NCBI GenBank assembly: GCA_028694565.1
Contig: JAQVKR010000004.1
Span: 1-19,643 of the forward strand
Origin: Gammaproteobacteria bacterium
GTDB taxonomy: Bacteria > Pseudomonadota > Gammaproteobacteria > DSM-26407
DNA length: 19,643 nt
Direction of reading: 5' to 3'
The position numbers and the translations under genes are program-made. The notes beneath the pieces are model-generated. The model was not told where the DNA came from, made no database searches, and worked only from the letters and a program-made list of their open reading frames with translations. Positions 1 to 8,399 of this stretch are shown in pieces. The first letter of the stretch is position 1; each line of letters starts with the position of its first letter.

Positions 1-812
1 GCCGCGTCGTCGCCGAAGGCCGCGAGCCGCGCCGGCTCGATGGGCCGGCCCACGCTGACGGTGAGGGTCTTGCGGCACTTGTTGACCAGCTCGCGGGGCA
101 GCAGGGCGGTGCGGAGGTTGGGATGCGCCAGCCCGAGGGCCTGGAACAGCCAGCTGTTGGCGCCGTGGAAGTAGACCGGGAGGACCGGGGCGCCGGCGCG
201 CCGTGCCAGCTTGGCGGCGTGATCGCTCCAGGGGGGATCGGTGACGACCCGCCGGCGAAGGTCGACATGGGAGACCTCCCCGGCCGGGAAGATCACCAGG
301 CAGCCGCCGGCCTGGAGGGTCTTCAGCCCCTCGCGCAGGGGGTGCAGGTTGCGCCGCCGCGCGCCGGGGCCGCCGAAGGGGTCGACCCCGATGAACAGCT
401 CGCGCAGCTCGGGTATGCGCCGCAGCAGCCCGTTGGCCATGATGCGCACGTCATCGCGCACGCTGCGCAGCATCAACGCCATGAGCATGCCTTCGATGCC
501 GCCGAAGGGATGGTTGGCCACCACCACGAGCGGGCCGGTGCGGGGAATCGCCTCCAGCCCCCCGCCGGTGACCCGGTAGCCCACCCGGAAGCGCTCCAGG
601 ACCCGGGCCAGGAAATCGGTGTCGCCCCGGCTGGCGGGCATCTCCGCGTACCAGCGATCCAGCCGGTGGAGGGCCAGCAGCCGTTCCAGGGGCGGCTGGA
701 CCAGGCGGGTGAGGGGCCGGGGGAGGCGCCGGTCGATGAGCCCGTCCAGCGAAAAGGGACGCGGTGTGCGGGCGCCGGGCGGGGCCGCCGGTGTGCCTGA
801 CTGCCGTTGCAT
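1..812 (-). CDS. Lysophospholipid acyltransferase family protein (partial, C-terminus off the window)
   Basis: The frame reads from an ATG at 812 through the left window edge with no stop, giving 270 visible residues. The start is set by GAGGTGG five bases upstream; an ATG at 817 is in another frame and too close to this site. The PlsC-type acyltransferase core is visible: acceptor motif NHPFGG at residues 100-105 (His101 is the presumed catalytic base), FPAGE at 175-179, and the downstream VYFHGAN stretch near 213-219. Family knowledge: such enzymes transfer an acyl chain from acyl-ACP or acyl-CoA to a lysophospholipid or related acceptor at the inner membrane face. The NHPFGG-with-later-Glu form resembles the acyltransferases found in, or fused to, ornithine-lipid or 'hemolysin' type proteins (COG3176-like). 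The acceptor cannot be told, and a further domain past the left edge is possible. It is divergent from the LpxH-like gene, so both may act on envelope lipids (inference). Confidence 0.85.
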   Translation of the reverse strand, partial: MQRQSGTPAAPPGARTPRPFSLDGLIDRRLPRPLTRLVQPPLERLLALHRLDRWYAEMPASRGDTDFLARVLERFRVGYRVTGGGLEAIPRTGPLVVVANHPFGGIEGMLMALMLRSVRDDVRIMANGLLRRIPELRELFIGVDPFGGPGARRRNLHPLREGLKTLQAGGCLVIFPAGEVSHVDLRRRVVTDPPWSDHAAKLARRAGAPVLPVYFHGANSWLFQALGLAHPNLRTALLPRELVNKCRKTLTVSVGRPIEPARLAAFGDDA

Positions 813-1025
813 GCCATCCACCTCGTGTGCGGTCGCGGACAGGATGGAAACGGACTCTATGGGCGGCCTGTTACAGCGCGGTGAAGCGGATGTTGCCGGA
901 CTGCGACAGTGACGGGATTCGGCGCGGCCGGCGGGGATTTCCTCAAAGCTTCATGGAACGTTCACCCCGGTTTCACGCGCGCCTGGCACATTGCCCCGGG
1001 AACCAGCCGCTACGAGGCCTCCGGC

Positions 1026-1850
1026 ATGAACCGAGAGAGATACCGCGCCATCTTCATCTCCGACCTCCACCTCGGGGCACGTGACGCCCAGTCCCGCTTC
1101 CTGCTCGATTTTCTCAGCCAGACCGATTCCGACTTCCTCTACCTGGTGGGCGACATCATCGACCTGTGGAAGCTGAGGCGCGGCTGGTACTGGCCGCAGA
1201 TCAACAACGACATCGTGCGCCTGGTGCTCGACAAGGCCCGGGCGGGCACGAAGGTGGTCTATGTTCCCGGAAACCACGACGAGCTGCTCCGCGACTACGT
1301 GGGCATGGAGTTCAACGGCGTGCGGCTGGCGGCCGACTGGGTGCACGAGACGGTCGACGGCCGGCGGCTGCTGGTGCTGCACGGGGACGAGTTCGACGGC
1401 GTGGTCAAGCACAACCGCTGGTTGGCCCACATCGGCAGCTGGGCCTACGACCTGCTGCTGGTGGCGAACCGCTGGTACAACCACCTGCGCCGCCGGTTCG
1501 GTTTCGACTACTGGTCGCTGTCGGCCTTCCTCAAGCACGCGGTCAAGGAGGCGGTCAACTACATCGGCAGCTTCGAGGACGCCGTGGCCCGCGAGGCGGC
1601 CCGCCGGAATGTGGACGGACTGGTCTGCGGCCACATCCACAAGGCGGCCATCGACGACAGTCACGGCGTCCTCTATCTCAACAGCGGCGACTGGGTGGAG
1701 AGCTGCACGGCCCTGGTGGAGGACGCCGAGGGCGGCTTCCGCATCCTGCAGTGGGCCAATGCCGGGGCCCTGGAGCGGCTGGCCACCGAAAGGGGGCGGC
1801 CCGCGACGCCCGGAACCCCGGATGAAGAGGGCGTGCTGGCCGCCGAGTGA
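1026..1850 (+). CDS. LpxH-like metallophosphoesterase (UDP-2,3-diacylglucosamine diphosphatase family, COG2908)
   Basis: A 274-residue calcineurin-type phosphoesterase. All five metal-binding blocks are present: DLHLG at residues 13-17, GDIIDLW at 42-48, GNHDE at 82-86, HGDEFD at 119-124 and GHIHKA near 203. The HGDEFD and GNHDE forms are typical of the LpxH group, which hydrolyses UDP-2,3-diacylglucosamine to lipid X and UMP in lipid A synthesis at the membrane. The frame is open further upstream to 909, but the ATG at 1026 is chosen because the conserved domain starts eight residues later and GAGG lies eight bases before it. It is somewhat longer than E. coli LpxH (240 residues). It resembles the broader LpxH-like group whose substrate is not always lipid A precursor, so the fold is secure and the exact substrate is not. 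The stop is 16 bp from the stop of the convergent next gene. Confidence 0.88.
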   Translation: MNRERYRAIFISDLHLGARDAQSRFLLDFLSQTDSDFLYLVGDIIDLWKLRRGWYWPQINNDIVRLVLDKARAGTKVVYVPGNHDELLRDYVGMEFNGVRLAADWVHETVDGRRLLVLHGDEFDGVVKHNRWLAHIGSWAYDLLLVANRWYNHLRRRFGFDYWSLSAFLKHAVKEAVNYIGSFEDAVAREAARRNVDGLVCGHIHKAAIDDSHGVLYLNSGDWVESCTALVEDAEGGFRILQWANAGALERLATERGRPATPGTPDEEGVLAAE

Positions 1851-1866
1851 GGCGCGAAGCCGCACG

Positions 1867-2553
1867 CTAGGGCCCCGGCCGCCGGCCGGACGGACGGGTC
1901 AGGAGGTGGCGGTAGAAGGCGGCGCCATGGCCGGGTTGCCCGAAGTGCCGCCATGCCTTCACCGCGAACACTTCCGGGCTCAGGGCGTGAAGCAGGGCGG
2001 TGATCTCGGTCTCGCGGGCGAACGCGGGCTGATCGTAGCGGGAGAGAACGCGCTCGAGCAGCGGCTCCGGCAGCGTCCCCAGCTGGACGGTGAAGGCGAT
2101 GTACTCCTGTCCCGCCACGTCGCGCAGGGCGTCCTCCCCGTTGAACCGCGCCACCAGGTGCGCCACCTCGTGCACGACGATGCTGCGGTAGAGCGCCGGG
2201 TTCAGCTCCAGGCCGAACAGGCGCCCGCCGCCCCGGCGGCGGCAGGCGGCGGGACTCAGCACCTCGATGCGGATGCCGCGCCGGTCGTAGGAGCCGTACG
2301 TGCGGGGAATGCCCGGTTCCTCGACCACCTCGACCAGGAACGCCAGGTCGGTCTCGAATCCGTGCGCCGCCATGAACGCCAGGGCATCCCCCACCGCGGC
2401 GCAGACCGCCTCGGCGGCGGCCGGCTCGGCGTGGATTACGCTCACCCTCGCGCCGGCGCAGTGACTGACCGCCGCTTCGGCGACCCGGGGAGTCAGGCCG
2501 GGCGAGATGAAGAGCTGCGCCAGCACCAGCAGCAGCAGCCGGAAACGGGTCAT
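1867..2553 (-). CDS. Secreted HExxH-motif protein of unknown function (putative zinc metallopeptidase-like)
   Basis: A 228-residue protein with an N-terminal signal peptide: MTRF, then a run of Leu/Val/Ala, with likely cleavage after VAEAA near residue 28. The best motif is VVHEVAHLVAR with HEVAH at residues 128-132. QEYIAF follows about 18 residues later, and its Glu could be the third zinc ligand of a gluzincin. From memory this pattern resembles the DUF6639-type family; that assignment is tentative. Cysteines near 32, 51 and 104 could form a disulfide in the periplasm. The frame continues to an ATG at 2601, but the start at 2553 puts the signal peptide at the N-terminus and has GGAG nine bases upstream. 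No substrate can be named, and the HExxH could be structural rather than catalytic. It is convergent with the LpxH-like gene. Confidence 0.75.
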   Translation of the reverse strand: MTRFRLLLLVLAQLFISPGLTPRVAEAAVSHCAGARVSVIHAEPAAAEAVCAAVGDALAFMAAHGFETDLAFLVEVVEEPGIPRTYGSYDRRGIRIEVLSPAACRRRGGGRLFGLELNPALYRSIVVHEVAHLVARFNGEDALRDVAGQEYIAFTVQLGTLPEPLLERVLSRYDQPAFARETEITALLHALSPEVFAVKAWRHFGQPGHGAAFYRHLLTRPSGRRPGP

Positions 2554-2827
2554 GGGAGTGCGCTCCGTCCCGCGCTCCCCCGCGTGGGGGCGTTCTGTCA
2601 TTCCCTATAGCCCAGCGGCAACGTCCTGTACATGCGCCCACGGGAGGTCCCGCATCCCCATGGTGCGGCGCCGCCCCCTCCTGGTGCGCGCACGGCATCC
2701 CGGGGCGTGGGTCGGGGAATTGAAAATTCAGGAAAAACAGGAGGATGAACGCAAATCATGGGGATGGTGCGCCGCTTGCAAGGCCGCCATTGTCCCGCGA
2801 CGGAATTTTTCACCGGGGAAGAGGCGG
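2554..2827. other. Intergenic region between divergent genes, little recognisable content
   Basis: A 274-bp gap between the start of the HExxH gene and the miniprotein. It includes an AT-richer patch at 2718-2760 with a small GAATT/AATTC hairpin and a perfect AGGAGG at 2739-2744. That Shine-Dalgarno-like site abuts an ATG at 2745 (39-codon frame of no coding character) and lies 13 bases before another ATG at 2758 whose frame also looks non-coding. Promoters for both flanking genes probably lie here, but none matches well enough to call. Confidence 0.4.
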
Positions 2828-2935
2828 ATGGAACGCTACCTCAAGCGGATGTTCTGGGCTCTGACCATCGGCGCCGGCCTGCTGCTGCTGAACGGCATCG
2901 TGATCCTCTCCGGCGTCATTCCAGCCGGCGGCTGA
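2828..2935 (+). CDS. Small single-pass membrane protein, 35 residues, unknown function
   Basis: A short frame beginning MERYLKRMFWALTIGAG and ending in PAGG. It has a basic N-terminus (Arg3, Lys6, Arg7), then about 20 uninterrupted hydrophobic residues (roughly 9-31), the classic shape of a small inner-membrane protein with the N-terminus inside. The purine-rich stretch GGGGAAGAGG ends three bases before the ATG, a close but possible ribosome site. The frame is open upstream for about 100 codons, but that part is Arg/Pro-rich and looks non-coding. It lies about 70 bp before the secreted Pro/Trp-repeat protein on the same strand, so they may share a transcript. No family is recognised. The hydrophobic profile is unlike the noise ORFs of this GC-rich window, but 35 residues is weak evidence. 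Confidence 0.5.
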   Translation: MERYLKRMFWALTIGAGLLLLNGIVILSGVIPAGG

Positions 2936-3006
2936 CTTCCGGCCCGGGGGATCCGCTCCCCGCCACTCTGTTATGATCCGGCCAGTCCTCCTGCTCCCGG
3001 CCGGCC

Positions 3007-3621
3007 ATGAAACGAACCCTCGCCGCCCTGCTCGTCGTCCTTTCCCTGAGCCCCGCCGCGCGGGCCCAGGATTTCGACATGGGCGGCAGCTTCGCCTGGA
3101 TGCTCGAGGCCATGATGGAAGCCATGGTGACCTTCATGGACCGCATGCGCGATCCCGTGGGCGGTTATGGCGGCAGCCCCTGGAGCGGCGCTCCCGGCTT
3201 CTCCAACCCCTGGAGCAATCCCTGGGCCCCGGCCTCTCCGTGGGCGCCGGGAGCCGGCGCCTTCCCCGGCTACGGCGGCTGGCCTGGGAGCGGCGGGCCC
3301 TGGTCCGGGGCGGACAATCCGTGGGCCGGCCCCGGCGGCGCGGCCTATTACATGCCCAAGCTCAACGGCGCCTGGTACGGCGTCGACGGCAGTCTGCTCC
3401 ACATCCAGGCGGACCGGTTCCAGCTCGGCGCCGGTGGCGGCGGCGTGGTGCGCGGCGGCCTCGGCTACCTGCCCAACGGCTTCCTCGCCCTGCGGCCCGC
3501 CGGAGGGCGCGCCGTGCGCTACGAATACGCCGTCATCGACGACTTCCTCATCCTGCGCGACGCCGGCGGCCAGCCGCTGCTGTTCCACCGCATCCCGGAG
3601 TCCTATCTCCGCGGCTGGTGA
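3007..3621 (+). CDS. Secreted protein with Met-rich segment, xPW[S/A] repeats and a C-terminal beta-rich domain
   Basis: 204 residues. A clear Sec signal peptide (MKRTLAALLVVLSLSPAARA) is followed by likely cleavage before Gln21. Residues 25-47 carry seven methionines in what could be an amphipathic helix. Residues 50-112 are rich in Gly, Pro, Trp and Ser, with six copies of a four-residue motif: SPWS 57-60, NPWS 67-70, NPWA 71-74, SPWA 77-80, GPWS 97-100, NPWA 104-107. From about residue 117 a compact domain starts LNGAWYG and continues through GYLPNGFLAL and YEYAVIDDFLILRD, alternating as in a small beta-barrel or lipocalin-like fold. The protein has no Cys. No family name can be given with confidence. 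The start is set by the signal peptide; no good Shine-Dalgarno is seen, though TATGAT at 2972-2977 could be a -10 box. It probably acts in the periplasm or at the outer membrane (inference). Confidence 0.8.
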   Translation: MKRTLAALLVVLSLSPAARAQDFDMGGSFAWMLEAMMEAMVTFMDRMRDPVGGYGGSPWSGAPGFSNPWSNPWAPASPWAPGAGAFPGYGGWPGSGGPWSGADNPWAGPGGAAYYMPKLNGAWYGVDGSLLHIQADRFQLGAGGGGVVRGGLGYLPNGFLALRPAGGRAVRYEYAVIDDFLILRDAGGQPLLFHRIPESYLRGW

Positions 3622-3634
3622 TGGCCGGAGTTTT

Positions 3635-3662
3635 CCGCAGATTGCGCGGATGACGCAGATGG
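3635..3662 (+). repeat. Left outer arm of the inverted-repeat element
   Basis: A 28-bp arm containing CGCGGATGACGC, matching the reverse complement of 3959-3986 at 26 positions. The flanking T run (3631-3634) is mirrored by an A run after the right arm. Confidence 0.85.
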
Positions 3663-3731
3663 TTTGACTCCCGCTTGGGAAGCCCGTCGACAATCCCCCG
3701 CCGTGCCCTGTGCAGGGCAGTCGTTCATCCA

Positions 3732-3762
3732 CCGCAGATTTAGGTTTATTTTCGTTGATTTG
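3732..3762 (+). repeat. Left inner arm of the inverted-repeat element
   Basis: It begins CCGCAGATTT and contains GTTTATT and CGTTGATTT. It matches the reverse complement of 3862-3892 at about 25 of 31 positions. Its first nine bases also repeat the start of the outer arm, so inner and outer arms may share an origin. Confidence 0.75.
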
Positions 3763-3846
3763 AAAATGCGGGCATGGACTGATTCCGTGGGCGATCAGGT
3801 GTCGTCCATGTGCGGTGCGCATCGCCAGCCTGACCGGGAGCCCCTT

Positions 3847-3870
3847 GGTGAAATCAACGGTGAAATCAAC
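3847..3870 (+). repeat. Perfect 12-bp tandem duplication inside the element
   Basis: GGTGAAATCAAC occurs twice back to back (3847-3858 and 3859-3870). The second copy overlaps the right inner arm, while the left arm has only one counterpart, so the duplication probably arose after the inverted repeat formed. Confidence 0.85.
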
Positions 3871-3892
3871 GCCAATAAACGCAAATCCGCGG
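3862..3892 (-). repeat. Right inner arm of the inverted-repeat element
   Basis: Inverted partner of 3732-3762, with AATAAACGC in its centre. It lies 94 bp inside the right outer arm, against 97 bp on the left. Confidence 0.75.
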
Positions 3893-3958
3893 TTCATATC
3901 CTGAACGTTTCAGGTGCCCGAGACGCGGGATTGTCGGCGGCCCCCCGGTTTCCATAAC

Positions 3959-3986
3959 CCATCGGCGTCATCCGCGTAATCTGCGG
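3959..3986 (-). repeat. Right outer arm of the inverted-repeat element
   Basis: Inverted partner of 3635-3662, containing GCGTCATCCGCG; two mismatches in 28. It lies just past the possible terminator of the CnoX-like gene. Confidence 0.85.
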
Positions 3987-3988
3987 AT

Positions 3989-4016
3989 AAAACCGCCTGT
4001 CCGCGTTTCGGGCGGT
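3989..4016 (-). terminator. Possible terminator of the CnoX-like gene
   Basis: On the minus strand, ten bases after the stop at 4026, ACCGCC pairs with GGCGGT across a 13-base loop, and four T residues overlap or follow the stem (3992-3989). The stem is short, so this is tentative. Confidence 0.35.
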
Positions 4017-4025
4017 CGGTCCGGG

Positions 4026-4889
4026 CTACTCCAGGCCGTCGAGCATGCGGCCGCGCCAGGCCTTGACGCGGGGATCGTCGTTGCCGAGCAGGCGGAAGAT
4101 GGCGGACAGGCCGCGGACGGCGGCGCCGTCGCGGTAGGCGCGGTCGCGGCGCAGGATCTCCAGCAGCTGATCCACCGCGGCGTCGTAGTCGTCGGCGGCC
4201 AGGCGGACGGCGGCGAGACGGTAACGGTGCTCGCAGTCCCCGGGATCGGCCGCCACCCGCTCCAGCAGCGTCTCCAGCGGCGGCGCGTCCTGGGCGGCGA
4301 GGAGGAAGCCGAGGTGGGCCAGCAGCTGGCTCGCTTCGCCGCCCCAGGCCGTGCGGGGCAGGGCGTTCAGGCGCGCCTCGGCCTCGGCGTACTGTCCCTC
4401 GCGGATGCGCAGCTTGGCATGGGTGAGGGGAATGCGGGGGTTGTCCGGGTCGGCGGCCGCGGCACGGTCCATGAGGTCGAACGCGGCGGCGCTGTCGCCG
4501 GCCTGGTAGAGCTTCAGCGCCTCCACCAGCGACTGATCGGAGTCCCTTGGCACGTAGCGGTCGATGAGGCGGCGGAAGGCCTTGGCATGGTCGAAGCCGT
4601 GCACCGTCTCCACCACCTCGCCGCGGTGGTAGATCTTCACCGTCGGCACGCTCCCCACGCCCACATCCCGCGCCACCCGCTGCTCCCGGTCCACATTGAC
4701 GTTCACCAGCAGGAAGCGGCCCTGGTAGGCGCGCGCCAGCTCCTCCAGCACCGGCCACAGGCGCAGGCAGGGGCCGGCGCCGGGAGACCAGAAGTTCACC
4801 ACCACCGGGCCCTTGTGGGAGTTGCGGATGACCGCGTCGCCGAAGTTGGCGGCGGTGCCGTCGAGGATGTAGGCGGGCGAGCTGCTCAT
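4026..4889 (-). CDS. cnoX: CnoX/YbbN-like thioredoxin-TPR protein lacking the first active-site cysteine
   Basis: 287 residues, close to E. coli CnoX/YbbN (284). Residues 8-110 form a thioredoxin fold: VVVNFWSPGAGPC at 29-41 and the cis-proline loop SVPTV at 80-84. The usual WCGPC is replaced by Ala38-Gly-Pro-Cys41, so only the second Cys remains and disulfide reductase activity is not expected. E. coli CnoX likewise lacks CxxC (it has SxxC). Residues 115-287 are Ala/Leu-rich helical repeats consistent with degenerate TPRs (for example YQAGDSAAAFDLMDRAAAAD). Family knowledge: CnoX holds oxidation-damaged clients and passes them to GroEL or DnaK in the cytoplasm. The start ATG at 4889 has AAGG nine bases upstream; the frame stays open far into tex, but that extension is GC-driven and non-coding. 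It is downstream of tex on the same strand with a 281-bp gap, so probably not co-transcribed. Confidence 0.9.
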   Translation of the reverse strand: MSSSPAYILDGTAANFGDAVIRNSHKGPVVVNFWSPGAGPCLRLWPVLEELARAYQGRFLLVNVNVDREQRVARDVGVGSVPTVKIYHRGEVVETVHGFDHAKAFRRLIDRYVPRDSDQSLVEALKLYQAGDSAAAFDLMDRAAAADPDNPRIPLTHAKLRIREGQYAEAEARLNALPRTAWGGEASQLLAHLGFLLAAQDAPPLETLLERVAADPGDCEHRYRLAAVRLAADDYDAAVDQLLEILRRDRAYRDGAAVRGLSAIFRLLGNDDPRVKAWRGRMLDGLE

Positions 4890-5126
4890 GGGGGTGAACC
4901 TTAGCGCAAACCCGTGCCGGTTACAGCAGGCGGGCGGTGGTGTTTTTCGTTCCCGCGGGGCCGCGGGCCGGTTCGATCCCCCGGGGCCCGGGGCGCCGGC
5001 GGCGTTGCGGCGAGCCGGCCCCGCATCCCGGATGCCCTCCCGCCCGGGCCGCCGCGCCAGCCGCGGATTCTCCGACAGGGCGTCGCGGGTCCGCCTGCGC
5101 CCTATCCGTGGCCGCCGGCCGGTTCC

Positions 5127-5149
5127 ATGCCGGGCCCGGCCCCCGGCAT
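5127..5149 (-). terminator. Hairpin after tex, possible terminator without U tract
   Basis: A perfect 8-bp stem ATGCCGGG/CCCGGCAT with a 7-base loop, 22 bp past the tex stop codon in the direction of transcription. No T run follows, so intrinsic termination is uncertain. Confidence 0.35.
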
Positions 5150-5170
5150 CAATGGCGCACCGCCCGGCGG

Positions 5171-7498
<2,328 letters not shown>

Positions 7499-7550
7499 CT
7501 CTGGTTCTCGATTCCTGTTCTGCGACCGGGGGCGTTCCGGAAAGGGGTTA

Positions 7551-7579
7551 ACCATAACCGTCTCCGGAGGGGCTGGGAA
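7551..7579 (-). promoter_or_regulatory. Weak candidate promoter for tex
   Basis: On the minus strand TTCCCA (7579-7574), a 17-bp spacer and TATGGT (7556-7551) each match the sigma-70 consensus at four of six positions. It lies about 50 bp upstream of the tex start, overlapping a GGTTAACC palindrome. Confidence 0.27.
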
Positions 7580-7616
7580 GCTTGCGCGGCGGTGGAAAAT
7601 GTGCCCCTGTCCTCCC

Positions 7617-7645
7617 TTGCCTTGCCCCCGCAAAAACGGTACGTT
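7617..7645 (+). promoter_or_regulatory. Weak candidate promoter for thrH
   Basis: TTGCCT (7617-7622), a 17-bp spacer and TACGTT (7640-7645), each four of six to sigma-70 consensus, with about 45 bp left to the thrH start. Confidence 0.3.
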
Positions 7646-7698
7646 TGCCGGCCGTCACACATCGAGAACCGGCGCCCTGTGTCCGGCGAGGAAATCCC

Positions 7699-8313
7699 AT
7701 GGAAATCGCATGTCTCGACCTGGAAGGGGTCCTGGTACCCGAGATCTGGATCAACTTCGCCGAGCGCACCGGCATCGACGCGCTGCGCGCCACCACCCGG
7801 GACATCCCCGACTACGATGTGCTCATGCGCCAGCGGCTGCGCCTGCTCGATGAGCACGGCCTGAAGCTGGCCGACATCCAGGCGGTGATCGACGAGATGG
7901 GCCCATTGCCCGGTGCGCGCGGGTTCCTGGACTGGCTGCGCGAGCATTTCCAGGTGGTGATACTGTCGGACACCTTCTACGAGTTCGCCGCGCCGCTGAT
8001 GCGCCAGCTCGGTTGGCCGACGCTGCTCTGCCATCGCCTGGAGGTGGACGGGGCGGGCCGGGTGAGCGACTACGTCCTGCGCCAGCCGGACCAGAAACGG
8101 CAGGCGGTGGAGGCGTTCCAGGGGCTGAACTACCGCGTCATCGCGGCCGGCGACTCCTACAACGACACCGCCATGCTGGGCGCCGCCGAGGCCGGGATCC
8201 TGTTCTGCCCGCCGCGCAACGTCATCGAGGAGTTTCCCCAGTTCCCCGTGACCACCGACTACGACGGGCTGCGCGCCGCCTTCTGCGCGGCGAGCAACCG
8301 CGAACTGGCCTGA
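7699..8313 (+). CDS. thrH: ThrH: phosphoserine phosphatase / homoserine phosphotransferase
   Basis: 204 residues, starting [17 protein letters not shown], which is nearly identical to the N-terminus of Pseudomonas aeruginosa ThrH. HAD superfamily motifs: DLEG at residues 7-10 (Asp7 is the phosphorylated nucleophile), ILSDTFYEF (motif II Ser/Thr) in the middle, a Lys in DQKRQ (motif III) and [10 protein letters not shown] (motif IV, metal ligands). Known activity: ThrH removes phosphate from phosphoserine and can transfer it to homoserine, linking serine and threonine synthesis in the cytoplasm; in P. aeruginosa it can bypass thrB or serB. The start is supported by GAGGA six bases upstream. 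It is a single gene, divergent from tex and convergent with the MltF-like gene 86 bp away. Confidence 0.97.
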   Translation: MEIACLDLEGVLVPEIWINFAERTGIDALRATTRDIPDYDVLMRQRLRLLDEHGLKLADIQAVIDEMGPLPGARGFLDWLREHFQVVILSDTFYEFAAPLMRQLGWPTLLCHRLEVDGAGRVSDYVLRQPDQKRQAVEAFQGLNYRVIAAGDSYNDTAMLGAAEAGILFCPPRNVIEEFPQFPVTTDYDGLRAAFCAASNRELA

Positions 8314-8399
8314 TGCGGATGGAAAGGTGCTGACGCCAGGGCGCCAAGGCGCGTGGAAGAGAAGTAATTCGCCGGCCCGCAACCCGGCATGAGGGGCTC

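Larger units (their letters stand above)
3631..3992. repeat. Nested imperfect inverted-repeat (long hairpin) element, non-coding
   Basis: The 404-bp gap between two genes is almost filled by DNA whose left half matches the reverse complement of its right half at four places in the same order. Outer arms are 3635-3662 and 3959-3986 (26 of 28 match). A second pair shares CGACAATCCC (3688-3697 with 3927-3936). A third pair is 3732-3762 and 3862-3892 (about 25 of 31). The innermost pair is CATGGAC/GTCCATG (3773-3779 with 3804-3810). Distances from the outer arms agree within 3 bp on both sides, so this is one decayed palindrome of about 360 bp, not chance hairpins. It is AT-richer than the genes around it. 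Such CGCAGATT/GCGGATGACGC text is familiar as scattered intergenic repeats in bacteria, often mis-annotated as short proteins. A MITE-like or REP-like origin is inference; no target-site duplication or transposase is visible. Confidence 0.8.

Noticed and set aside
123..800. Plus-strand frame of 225 codons at the left end
   Set aside because: The minus strand here encodes a clear acyltransferase with NHPFGG and FPAGE motifs that runs off the edge.
984..995. Sigma-54-like TGGCACATTGCC before the LpxH-like gene
   Set aside because: The GG and GC blocks are only 6 bases apart; sigma-54 promoters need 10.
2745..2864. 39-codon frame directly after a perfect AGGAGG at 2739-2744
   Set aside because: There is no spacing between the ribosome site and the ATG, and the translation is low-complexity and unlike a protein; the overlapping membrane miniprotein frame is more credible.
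3664..3957. Short open frames in both strands of the inverted-repeat element
   Set aside because: Their translations come from the repeat arms, and no ribosome site or domain is seen. Such frames are commonly mis-annotated as hypothetical proteins.
8314..8399. GCGCCAAGGCGC text between thrH and the MltF-like gene as a terminator or REP element
   Set aside because: The stem would have a 2-base loop and only 5 bp. It resembles common CGCCAAGG simple text, but one short copy is not enough to call.
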